A stretch of DNA of 47,756 nt from a virus. Each line of letters begins with the position of its first letter. The stretch's first letter is position 1. Below, piece after piece: positions 41,487-47,553 of this stretch. The notes beneath the pieces were generated by a model that saw only the letters and a list, made by a program, of their open reading frames with translations, did no database searches and was not told where the DNA came from. The stretch is from positions 1 through 47,756 of IMG/VR virus record IMGVR_UViG_3300048914_000243, one strand, 5' to 3'. The position numbers were made by a program, and so were the translations under genes.

Positions 41487-41722
41487 CAGACCTCTTCCAT
41501 GACGAGACGGATCCCGTTCCAGTCGAGCCCAGACCTGTACTCGGCGTCCGCGTGGTGCAGCGCCCGCCACGCGTCGTCCGTGAGCCTGGCCTGCTCCTCG
41601 CCCGGGCGCACCCCGAGGTGGCCCAGGACCGGACCGGTGAGCGTGGGCGTGCGGTCGTCGCGGCCCTGCGCACGCTCCACCTGCTCGATCGCGTGGCGCA
41701 CGCGACGTCGGCTGATCTTCAT
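41486..41722 (-). CDS. Hypothetical protein, 78 aa
   Basis: Leftward ATG at 41722. Helical protein with a basic start (MKISRRRVRHAIEQVERAQ) and an acidic end (WNGIRLVMEEV). A longer frame reaches 41770 but would overlap the Xis-like gene. No SD is evident. Not recognised. Confidence 0.55.
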   Translation of the reverse strand: MKISRRRVRHAIEQVERAQGRDDRTPTLTGPVLGHLGVRPGEEQARLTDDAWRALHHADAEYRSGLDWNGIRLVMEEV

Positions 41723-41766
41723 GGACGGGACGGTACTACTCGCCGGGCGGACAAACCGGGTGAATC

Positions 41767-42192
41767 TCACCCACCGGCGAGGCGGGCGACGACGGCCCGC
41801 GAGATCCGCCAGTCCCTCCCGACGCGTTCACCGGGGATCGAGCCGTGGGCGAGCCGCTGGCGCACGGCCGACGCGGTGACGCCGAGCAGCTCGGCGGCCT
41901 CGGGGACGCCGATCGTGCCGGACGGCTCGTCGCCGGCCTGGACCCGCGCGTCGAACTCGGCCGTCGGGATCACCTCGAGCCCGAGCAGCGGGGTGCTGTG
42001 CGCGCGTCCGCCGAGGGCGAGCGCGCGCACGATCGCCTGCGTGAGGTCGGGGGCGTCGAGGGTGATGTGGACCTCGACCCATCCGGTGTCGGTCCGGCCG
42101 GTGGCGGGCCCGTGGCCGCCGAGGGCATCGATCAGTTCGTCGTCGATCGGGGTGCGGGTCGCGTACTCGATCCGGGCGTTGTAGTCGGTCAC
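41767..42192 (-). CDS. Excisionase-like HTH protein, 141 aa
   Basis: The C-terminal 55 residues form a MerR/excisionase-type winged helix (GTIGVPEAAELLGVTASAVRQRLAHGSIPGERVGRDWRISRAVVARL). The N-terminal 80 residues are a separate alpha/beta domain without a recognised family. GTG start with GGGAG upstream. Its position beside the attP/integrase region makes a role in excision or regulation likely, but a second Xis-type gene lies at 45439. Confidence 0.68.
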   Translation of the reverse strand: MTDYNARIEYATRTPIDDELIDALGGHGPATGRTDTGWVEVHITLDAPDLTQAIVRALALGGRAHSTPLLGLEVIPTAEFDARVQAGDEPSGTIGVPEAAELLGVTASAVRQRLAHGSIPGERVGRDWRISRAVVARLAGG

Positions 42193-42272
42193 GTCGTGCT
42201 CCCGTGGTGGTGGTGGATCATGGACTTCCCGGGGGCGGGAGACGATTCGCGCGTCTCCCGCCCCCGGCCGGT

Positions 42273-42479
42273 TCACCGCCGGGGCGGCCACCGGAACCCG
42301 CGCCGCTTGAGCGGTGCCAGCGCGTTCATGATCGAACGGTGGTCGCTCGGCGTACCCGAGAACGTCGTCACGTGCTCTCCGTTCTCCGTGTACACCTCGG
42401 GGTGCCCCTTCCGGTTGATGACCACCACGAACCCAGCGGCGGTGATCGCCTTGAGGAGCTTGCGCAGGTCCTTGTCCAT
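42273..42479 (-). CDS. HicA-like small protein, 68 aa
   Basis: The pattern LRKLLKAITAAGFVVVINRKGHPEVYTENGEHVTTFSGTPSDHRSIMNALAPLKRRGF resembles the HicA (dsRBD-like) fold: first helix, strand with GF-x-V, a Lys-Gly-His at the usual catalytic His position, and a last helix. A perfect AGGAGG site lies six bases from the ATG. HicA toxins cleave mRNA and pair with HicB; no HicB is evident here, so it may be an RNA-binding regulator instead. Transcribed from a good leftward promoter overlapping a palindrome. Confidence 0.6.
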   Translation of the reverse strand: MDKDLRKLLKAITAAGFVVVINRKGHPEVYTENGEHVTTFSGTPSDHRSIMNALAPLKRRGFRWPPRR

Positions 42480-42512
42480 GTCTACCTCCTTTCCTGTTGT
42501 TCGGACAAGACG

Positions 42513-42541
42513 AGCATACCGCCTACCTTGCGCTAGCGCAA
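42513..42541 (-). promoter_or_regulatory. Sigma70-type promoter for HicA-like gene
   Basis: On the minus strand TTGCGC (42541-42536) and TATGCT (42518-42513) are separated by exactly 17 bases. The -35 box is inside the palindrome at 42526-42543, so a dimeric protein bound there would block RNA polymerase. Confidence 0.6.
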
Positions 42542-42543
42542 GG
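42526..42543. promoter_or_regulatory. 18-bp perfect palindrome, probable operator
   Basis: CCTTGCGCTAGCGCAAGG is a perfect dyad between two divergent genes and overlaps the -35 of the leftward one. The nine-base half CTTGCGCTA recurs at 45100-45108 upstream of the early HTH gene, suggesting one regulator sees both. Confidence 0.6.
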
Positions 42544-42565
42544 CGAAAGCGAGACCGATTGCTCG

Positions 42566-42571
42566 TACACT
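42566..42571 (+). promoter_or_regulatory. -10 element for leaderless gene
   Basis: TACACT ends six bases before the ATG at 42578, so a transcript from the usual distance would start at the A of the start codon. No SD is present. No convincing -35 is visible. Confidence 0.4.
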
Positions 42572-42577
42572 CGTTCG

Positions 42578-42805
42578 ATGGAGTACGGAAACCGGCTCGT
42601 GAACCACGCCGACCCGAAGGACGTCGAGCCCATCGCCCCGCAGCGGAACGCCCTGGTCGCGTCCGAGCTCTACGACGGCACCACCCCGACCCTGCCCGTC
42701 TGGGCTGTCGCGAAGTCGCGCGACTACATCTGCGTGCGACAGCGCGTCGGGTCGGAGACCGACTGGTTCGCCTGGATCCCACGCGACCGCGTGACCCCCC
42801 GGTGA
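42578..42805 (+). CDS. Hypothetical protein, probably leaderless, 75 aa
   Basis: The only rightward gene within the leftward module. It has no Shine-Dalgarno, but a -10-like TACACT sits at a distance that would make the mRNA leaderless, a common arrangement in Actinobacteria. The product is a small beta domain (ALVASELYDGTTPTLPVWAVAKSRDYICVRQRVGSETDWFAWIP). Likely lysogenically expressed. Function unknown; it is divergent to the HicA-like gene, with which it may form a pair. Confidence 0.6.
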   Translation: MEYGNRLVNHADPKDVEPIAPQRNALVASELYDGTTPTLPVWAVAKSRDYICVRQRVGSETDWFAWIPRDRVTPR

Positions 42806-42806
42806 T

Positions 42807-43023
42807 GGGTGCTCGTTGGGTGCTACGCGCTCCTACACACCGCAACACGCTGCACATTCATCAACACCCGACGGCACCCCGACGGGCGCCGCGCGCACCC
42901 CGCGACGAGCGTTTGCGCAGGTCAGCGGCCCGAAAGCGCGGATGAGTCAGTCGATACGCCGGGTATCGACGAAACGCCGCCTGACCTGCATCTTTGCCAC
43001 CGTGGGTGCTCTCCGGGTGCTCT
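42807..43023. other. attP: Candidate attP with paired arm-type repeats
   Basis: Next to the integrase stop, GGGTGCTC-type heptamers occur as two direct pairs, 42807/42818 and 43004/43015. Members of each pair are 11 bases apart, one helical turn. Between them lie a dyad (42951-42969) and an inverted pair of GCAGGTCAG (42917-42925) and CTGACCTGC (42981-42989). Paired arm-type sites flanking a core are typical of tyrosine-integrase attP regions. The core cannot be named without the host attB, and no tRNA 3' end is recognisable. Confidence 0.5.
42951..42969. repeat. Inverted repeat in attP region
   Basis: TCGATAC and GTATCGA flank a GCCGG spacer, a perfect 7-bp dyad. It may be the integrase core-binding dyad or the integrase transcript's terminator; it lies 54 bases beyond the integrase stop. 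Confidence 0.45.
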
Positions 43024-44174
43024 CAGCCCTCGTCGATGCCCTCGGCCGAAGGCTCCGCGAGCCGGATCAGACCATCCGTTGCGTCGCGCATCCGCTCGTC
43101 GTCGTCCGGCCACAGGTGGGCGTAGGTCTGCAGTGTCTCGGTCGCGTCACGGTGTCCCAGGCGGTGCGCGACCGCGACCGGTGACGAGCCGCCGGCGATG
43201 AGCAGCGACGCGTGGAAGTGCCGCAGCTCGTGCCAGCCCTCCCCCGCCACGACGCCGACCGCGTCGGCCGCGGTCCGCCAGATCTGCCACGCGACCTTGT
43301 GCGTGACGGCACCGCCGCGCGTCGTCGTGAACACCAGGGCCCCGCCGTCCCCCCGCGGGCCGAGCGCCTCGAGCGTCGCCTTCCCCACGGCGACCACGCG
43401 CACGCTCGATGCCGACTTCGGCGGACCCCAGACCGGCCGGCTCGATGTCGCCTTCCGGGTGAGCTGCCGGTCGACCCTGACCAGCGCGCCGCCGGTCGTC
43501 TCCTCGATCCGGTCCCACGTCAGCCCGCGCAGCTCGCCCGAGCGCAGCCCGCTCGCTGCCGCCAGCACGAACATCGGCCGGTACCGCTCGGCCGCCGCGT
43601 CCGTGAGCTGCTGCACCTTCGCGACGCTGTACGGGACCACCGGCATCCGCGCCACCGGCGGCAGGTTCACCCGCCGGCAGGGGCTCGCCACGACCCGCCG
43701 CTCCTCGACCGCCAGCGCACACACCCCCGCGAGGTACACGTAGGCGACGTGCACCGTCGACGGCGCGAGCGAGCTCGACCACGACGTGACCGCCGCCTGG
43801 ATCGTGGACCGGTCCACCTTCGACCACGGCACATCGCCCAGAGACGGCAGGATCGTCCGGTCGAGCCGGCGCCGGATCGTCGCGAGCGACGTGTCCCGCT
43901 GGTGCACCTGCTCGATGTACCACCGCTCCGCGACGTCCCGGACCGTCACGGCGCTCGCGGCGGGCGAGACGTAGTTCCCCGACCGCTGGTCGACGCCGAC
44001 CTTCTCGAGGTGCGCGACCGCAGCGTCCTTGGAGTCGAACGCAAGCTTGCGACGCTGGCCGTTCACCTCGGTCCAGCACGCCGCCCAGCGCTTCCCGACC
44101 CCGTGCCGCGGGCCCTTCACGCGCCCGCGACCGGTCGGTGAGGGAACCGTCCAGCGGTCCTCGATGTGCGCCAC
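43023..44174 (-). CDS. int: Tyrosine integrase, 383 aa
   Basis: All catalytic residues of the tyrosine recombinase family are visible: R211 (SGLRSGELRGL), K253 in the beta hairpin, H315 and R318 (WHELRHFHASLL), H341 (GHRD) and nucleophile Y351 (TYAHL). The N-terminal 65 residues form an arm-binding-like AP2-type domain (KRWAACWTEVNGQRRKLAFDSKDAAVAHLEKV), followed by the SAM-like core-binding domain (about 75-165). It integrates the phage into the host chromosome. GTG start; leftward transcription into the attP region. Confidence 0.95.
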   Translation of the reverse strand: MAHIEDRWTVPSPTGRGRVKGPRHGVGKRWAACWTEVNGQRRKLAFDSKDAAVAHLEKVGVDQRSGNYVSPAASAVTVRDVAERWYIEQVHQRDTSLATIRRRLDRTILPSLGDVPWSKVDRSTIQAAVTSWSSSLAPSTVHVAYVYLAGVCALAVEERRVVASPCRRVNLPPVARMPVVPYSVAKVQQLTDAAAERYRPMFVLAAASGLRSGELRGLTWDRIEETTGGALVRVDRQLTRKATSSRPVWGPPKSASSVRVVAVGKATLEALGPRGDGGALVFTTTRGGAVTHKVAWQIWRTAADAVGVVAGEGWHELRHFHASLLIAGGSSPVAVAHRLGHRDATETLQTYAHLWPDDDERMRDATDGLIRLAEPSAEGIDEG

Positions 44175-44315
44175 GCCAGGCCCTCCGGGTCTCCCTCGAA
44201 CCGCTTCGAGAACGGTATCGACGCGTCACCCGTCCGGGCGCTGGCCCGTTCGAGTGAAGTTCGTTGGTGGTTTGCCCCGACTCATCCCGAGTGCCCGCGA
44301 ATTGGGGGGTGAACC

Positions 44316-44366
44316 ATGTTGGCACCCGGGGCAACGATCACCGCCACCAGACGATGGGGGTGGTAG
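44316..44366 (+). CDS. Possible 16-aa leader ORF
   Basis: ATG with a GGGGGGTGA-like ribosome-binding stretch, 16 codons ending in Trp-Gly-Trp, and a TAG four bases before the TTG start of the next ORF. Could be a coupled leader peptide, or chance. Confidence 0.2.
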   Translation: MLAPGATITATRRWGW

Positions 44367-44369
44367 GGG

Positions 44370-44564
44370 TTGGACGACTTCGAGCTACTTGCGCGACTCG
44401 GCGTGGAGATCCACGTCTCGCGAGTTCTGCAGTCTGAGATGTGCCTGCTCGAGGGTGAGAACGTGGCCGTGCTCAGACACGATCTGTCGCCCCGCGCTCG
44501 ACGGGAAGCCGCGGCGTGGCTGGTTGCTGAGGTGCTGTGCCAGGACGCCGAGGGCGTCGTGTGA
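44370..44564 (+). CDS. ImmA-like remnant or small regulator, 64 aa
   Basis: TTG-started protein (ARLGVEIHVSRVLQSEMCLLEGENVAVLRHDLSPRARREAAAWLVAEVL) whose order of elements resembles the start of ImmA/IrrE proteins, where RR-x-x-LAHELGH carries the metal site. Here the HExxH is replaced by WLVAEVL, so a protease activity is not expected. It overlaps the repressor 3' end in convergent orientation by 92 bases, which is unusual. Third-position GC is lower than in neighbours. Could also be unrelated to ImmA. Confidence 0.45.
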   Translation: MDDFELLARLGVEIHVSRVLQSEMCLLEGENVAVLRHDLSPRARREAAAWLVAEVLCQDAEGVV

Positions 44565-44874
44565 CGAAGCGTTCGCCGGCCGGGCTCCCCCCGGCCTGCG
44601 TACTGGGGGCGGTGTCTCGTGGCTCGTCATGATCGCCACCTGCCTTCGGGAGGTAGCCCGCGTCTTCGAGCGCTGCGTCGAGCACTCGCAGGTACGGGGT
44701 GCCGGTCAGGTTCGCGAGGGCACGGAGGTGGTCCGCCTCGGGTAGCGATCGCAGCTGGCGCCAGTTGCCCAGCGCCGTCGGGCTGATCCCGAGCTTGAGC
44801 GCGACCTGCCGCTGCGACACGCGGTACGGCTCGCCGTCCATGTGCGCCTGCACCACGTCCCAGAGCTTGCCCAT
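44473..44874 (-). CDS. XRE-family HTH protein, probable immunity repressor, 133 aa
   Basis: Residues about 18-42 form an HTH (VSQRQVALKLGISPTALGNWRQL) followed by a helical segment (ADHLRALANLTGTPYLRVLDAALEDAGY) as in Cro/C1 proteins. The last 55 residues are Pro/Arg-rich and probably disordered; no peptidase or dimerisation domain is visible. It is divergent from the early HTH gene, with an operator-like palindrome between, the standard layout of an immunity switch. ATG at 44874 is preceded by GGGGAGG and GGAGG stretches; a GTG at 44883 is an alternative. Confidence 0.75.
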   Translation of the reverse strand: MGKLWDVVQAHMDGEPYRVSQRQVALKLGISPTALGNWRQLRSLPEADHLRALANLTGTPYLRVLDAALEDAGYLPKAGGDHDEPRDTAPSTQAGGSPAGERFVTRRPRRPGTAPQQPATPRLPVERGATDRV

Positions 44875-45142
44875 CCTCCACACCTCCCCTCGCCTGTGCT
44901 GTCGAGGCTCATGCTCGACGCCGCCCCACCCGGCGCACCACCACGCTGGACACCTGAACCGACGGCGCTCGCCAGCGAATCCGCGTGATCGTGGGCACCA
45001 AAGTACCGGTCAGGTTGCGATACGTCGCCGCAGGTCAGCGCTGATCTGCGGAACTACACCCGGGTGACCCGTTGACGGCTGGACACTGGCGCTGGCACTC
45101 TTGCGCTATGTCACTGGACACTATGCACGAGGAGGACTTACA
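44875..45142. promoter_or_regulatory. Divergent immunity-control region
   Basis: 268 bases without a gene between the repressor and the early HTH gene. It holds the palindrome at 45028-45051, three copies of CTGGACAC (44946, 45079 and 45114), a CTTGCGCTA element at 45100 and a TTGACG candidate -35 at 45072-45077 without a clear -10. The early rightward and repressor promoters must lie here. Confidence 0.65.
45028..45051. promoter_or_regulatory. Operator-like palindrome
   Basis: A 24-base dyad whose halves CCGCAGGTCAGC and GCTGATCTGCGG differ by one base from perfect symmetry. A 12-base identical half (CGCAGGTCAGCG) recurs at 42916-42927 in the attP region. Very likely the repressor or Cro-like binding site. 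Confidence 0.65.
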
Positions 45143-45442
45143 GTGAGACCAACGAACAGAGCACCGATTGGAGAGGTCTGGATGCTCCTCACGGACCGGA
45201 AGAGGCTGGCGAAGCTCCTGCTCATCCAGGGGGTGACGCACCGCGAGCTGTCGCAGGCCGCCGGGTGGAAGTCGCACTCGTACCTTGGCCGGCTGCTCCG
45301 GGGCGAGGTCAGCACGCTCGAGCCCGAACCGGCGGCGCGCATCGCGGCGTACCTCGGCGTCGGCGTGGACGACCTCTTCATGGTCCGAACGTCCACCGGC
45401 GTAGCGCAGAACGCGTCACGCCGTATGGCGCAGTCGGCATGA
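45143..45442 (+). CDS. XRE/Cro-like HTH protein, first early gene, 99 aa
   Basis: Residues about 22-78 form an XRE helix-turn-helix (LAKLLLIQGVTHRELSQAAGWKSHSYLGRLLRGEVSTLEPEPAARIAAYLGVGVDDLF). A perfect AGGAGG at 45130-45135, seven bases before the GTG, fixes the start; an ATG at 45182 with GAGAGG upstream is a weaker alternative. As first gene of the early operon, divergent from the repressor, it is the Cro counterpart. Confidence 0.78.
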   Translation: MRPTNRAPIGEVWMLLTDRKRLAKLLLIQGVTHRELSQAAGWKSHSYLGRLLRGEVSTLEPEPAARIAAYLGVGVDDLFMVRTSTGVAQNASRRMAQSA

Positions 45443-45648
45443 CCGCCGCAGCGACCGACGCGGGCGACCAGTTCCTGGTCGTGCCAGAGGTTGCGGCGCG
45501 GCTGCGCGAGTCGGAGTGGGCCGTCCGGCAGCTCATCCGCCGCGGAGAGCTGCAGGCCTTCCGCTTCGGCAGGGGGAAGCGGTCCCCGTACCGCGTCGCG
45601 GCCGCCGAGCTCGACGCCTTCATCGCCGCCAGCCGCGTCAACGCCTGA
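45439..45648 (+). CDS. Excisionase-like HTH protein, 69 aa
   Basis: Whole protein is a MerR/Xis-type winged helix (FLVVPEVAARLRESEWAVRQLIRRGELQAFRFGRGKRSPYRVAAAELDAFI). Its size and position, second in the early operon, fit an excisionase made on induction. It is a different type from the two-domain Xis-like gene at 41767-42192. ATG overlaps the upstream stop. Confidence 0.75.
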   Translation: MTAAATDAGDQFLVVPEVAARLRESEWAVRQLIRRGELQAFRFGRGKRSPYRVAAAELDAFIAASRVNA

Positions 45649-45707
45649 CGGCTCCCCAGCACCCGCACAGTCCCGACCGTCTTCGACGACACGGAAGGAC
45701 CGCCACG

Positions 45708-45932
45708 ATGACCAGCTCGAAGCCGCGCCCGGCACACCGGGCCCGGTACGACGTCCCGGCCAGGGCCCGCGACGCACGCCTCGGCGCGCTCGCCGCCCTC
45801 GGCCTCACCCCGCGGGGCGCAGCGCCCCGTCACCGCGCGACCGACGTGTTCGCCCCGGTCGCCCGCGACCTGCGGGCGGCCGACTACTCGCTCGCCGAGC
45901 TCATGACGGCGCCCGCCGGCGGTGCCCGGTGA
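45708..45932 (+). CDS. Hypothetical protein, 74 aa
   Basis: Basic, Arg/Ala-rich protein with a short helix-forming C-terminus (RDLRAADYSLAELM). A GGAAGGAC site lies upstream of the ATG. Its stop overlaps the next GTG (GTGA). Not recognised. Confidence 0.55.
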   Translation: MTSSKPRPAHRARYDVPARARDARLGALAALGLTPRGAAPRHRATDVFAPVARDLRAADYSLAELMTAPAGGAR

Positions 45933-46189
45933 AGGCCCGCCAGCTCGCGGCCAGCTACCTCCGCGAGCAGCGGGCCGCCCGCAACGGCACGACCCGCTCG
46001 TGGGAGGTCTTTCGCCGTGCGGCGCTCGCCGCGGCGGAAGAGGCCGCGTTCCTCCTCAACAAGTCGTCGGGCAGCACCGAGGGCGAGTGGCACTACTCGG
46101 CATTGGCCATCGAGAACGCGGCTGCGTGGGCGCTCCTCGACGAGCGCACCACCCGCGCCCTGCAGCGCGCCGCGGCGGAGGACCTCTGA
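45929..46189 (+). CDS. Hypothetical helical protein, 86 aa
   Basis: GTG start overlapping the previous stop. Almost entirely alpha-helical (ASYLREQRAARN..SWEVFRRAALAAAEEAAFLL..ALAIENAAAWALL). Stop overlaps the next ATG. Function unknown. Confidence 0.55.
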   Translation: MKARQLAASYLREQRAARNGTTRSWEVFRRAALAAAEEAAFLLNKSSGSTEGEWHYSALAIENAAAWALLDERTTRALQRAAAEDL

Positions 46190-46506
46190 TGGGCGCCGCC
46201 GAGGAGCAGTGGATGCGCGAGCAGGTCGCGCGGGCCGTCCGGCCTCTGCGTGAGGCCGACGAGCGGGCGCTGCAGCACAGGCAGGGCCGTTCCTGCCGGA
46301 CCGCCCTCGGTGCTGGCCTGGTGCTGCTCGGTGTCGTGCTCGTCGTGGTGTTGCTGGCCGCGATGGCGGCTGGCGCAAGCGCGGCTGACGACACCGGGAC
46401 GACCTACACGGCGGACTCGCTCGTCACCGCGATGGTCGTGGTGATCGCCCTGGCCGTCGTGATCCTCGGGATCGCGGCCGTGATCGCGCACTGGCGGCGG
46501 CCATGA
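46189..46506 (+). CDS. Two-helix membrane protein, 105 aa
   Basis: Two strong hydrophobic segments at residues about 39-64 and 79-100 separated by a polar AADDTGTTYTAD loop, with a basic N-terminal helix of 35 residues. Topology: both ends cytoplasmic. Early-operon membrane proteins often act in superinfection exclusion, but there is no direct evidence. ATG overlaps the upstream stop. Confidence 0.65.
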   Translation: MGAAEEQWMREQVARAVRPLREADERALQHRQGRSCRTALGAGLVLLGVVLVVVLLAAMAAGASAADDTGTTYTADSLVTAMVVVIALAVVILGIAAVIAHWRRP

Positions 46507-46907
46507 GGCCCCCGGTCCGCAGCGAGGCGCACCCGGGTGACGTCCTGCGTCCGCTGCGCGCCCAGGTGGCGATCGCGCCGAACCACGGGTCATCCATGAG
46601 GGACCGTGTCGACCTCGTCGTGGAGCTCCTCGACGCGCCAGACCCGGCGAACATCCGCGCGATGCGGCGTGCGAACGACATGCACCGGCGCCGGAACATC
46701 CGCTGGAACGTCGACGCCGAGGCGCTGGCGCCGCAGGTTCCGGACCTCACGGCGCACTACTCATGGCCCACGACTTGCACAGCGCGTTGGTTCCCCACCG
46801 AGGAGCTGCTCGACGACAACCGGCCGTTCGCGTGCACCCGGCGCGGCGGCCACACGGGCCGGCACGCCGCTGGTAGCGGCGGGCTGATCGTGGCGGTCTG
46901 GGCATGA
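46503..46907 (+). CDS. Hypothetical protein with PNHGSSMRD motif, 134 aa
   Basis: The segment APNHGSSMRDRVDLVVELL matches a TPNHGSSTKD segment in the DUF2746-like protein at 34543-34959. The rest has two Cys (TCTARW, ACTRRGGHTG) typical of small actinophage proteins ending in GGHTGRH...W. No membrane helix. Function unknown. ATG overlaps the previous stop. Confidence 0.6.
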   Translation: MRPPVRSEAHPGDVLRPLRAQVAIAPNHGSSMRDRVDLVVELLDAPDPANIRAMRRANDMHRRRNIRWNVDAEALAPQVPDLTAHYSWPTTCTARWFPTEELLDDNRPFACTRRGGHTGRHAAGSGGLIVAVWA

Positions 46908-47200
46908 GCGCCGGGACGCTGACGCCGACCGAGGCGCTGCTGGCGCAGGCCGCCGCGGTGACGCCCGCCGAGGTGCACGCCGCCCGGCTCTCCCTCATCG
47001 CGACGGCCGGGGCGATGACTCGCGAGCTCGACACGACGCTCCTCGTCGCTGGCGACGGTCGCGCGGGCAACACCCTGCTCGGCGGTCCCCGACGCGCGGC
47101 GCACTTCCAGACCCGCTCGTCGTGCGCGATCCGCTCGTGCACCCTGCTGCGCCGCGACCCCGACCCGGACGAGCAGCGACCGATCGGGGGTGAGCGCTGA
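46904..47200 (+). CDS. Hypothetical protein, 98 aa
   Basis: ATG overlaps the upstream stop. N-terminal helices rich in Ala (LLAQAAAVTPAEVHAARLSLIATAGAM), then a basic Cys-containing C-terminus (SSCAIRSCTLLRR). Not recognised. Confidence 0.55.
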   Translation: MSAGTLTPTEALLAQAAAVTPAEVHAARLSLIATAGAMTRELDTTLLVAGDGRAGNTLLGGPRRAAHFQTRSSCAIRSCTLLRRDPDPDEQRPIGGER

Positions 47201-47553
47201 TGCCCACCCAGACGTGGCAGGAGTCCTCCCTCACCGACCTGACCGAGGAGACCGAGCGCGCGTTCTTCGGGGTCATCGAGTCCATCCCGGTCGGCCGCCG
47301 CTTCTCCGTCAACGACCTGCGCCACCGCCTCGACGCGATGGACGTCCCGGACAAGCAGCGCGGCGGCCTGTTCAACCGCGCGCTCGCGGCCGGCCTGATC
47401 GTCGCGGTCACGGCCAGCGCGTGGGGCGTGGACTACCCGGTCCGGATCCCGTCGACGGGATCGACGGCCCACAACGCGACGGTCCGCGTCTACCGGCGGG
47501 TACGCCCGGAGCGGCCTGTGCCGGAGACGTCGGTGGGCGGTGACGTGTCGTGA
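47200..47553 (+). CDS. Winged-helix-like hypothetical protein, 117 aa
   Basis: The middle (FFGVIESIPVGRRFSVNDLRHRLDAMDVPDKQRGGLFNRALAAGLIVAV) fits a winged helix as used in phage DNA-binding proteins: three helices and a wing-like YPVRIPSTGSTAHNATVRVYRR region. ATG overlaps the previous stop (TGATG). Its stop overlaps the junction-spanning gene. DNA binding is likely. Confidence 0.6.
   Translation: MPTQTWQESSLTDLTEETERAFFGVIESIPVGRRFSVNDLRHRLDAMDVPDKQRGGLFNRALAAGLIVAVTASAWGVDYPVRIPSTGSTAHNATVRVYRRVRPERPVPETSVGGDVS

Noticed and set aside
42273-42805. Canonical HicAB toxin-antitoxin operon
   Set aside because: HicA and HicB are normally co-directional and adjacent; here the neighbouring gene is divergent and not recognisably HicB, so only a HicA-like fold is claimed.
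44195-44210. tRNA 3'-end-like TTCGAG dyad upstream of the integrase as attP core
   Set aside because: CTCGAA-CCGC-TTCGAG is only a 6-bp hairpin without T-arm or acceptor context; the paired repeats on the other side of int are better evidence for attP.
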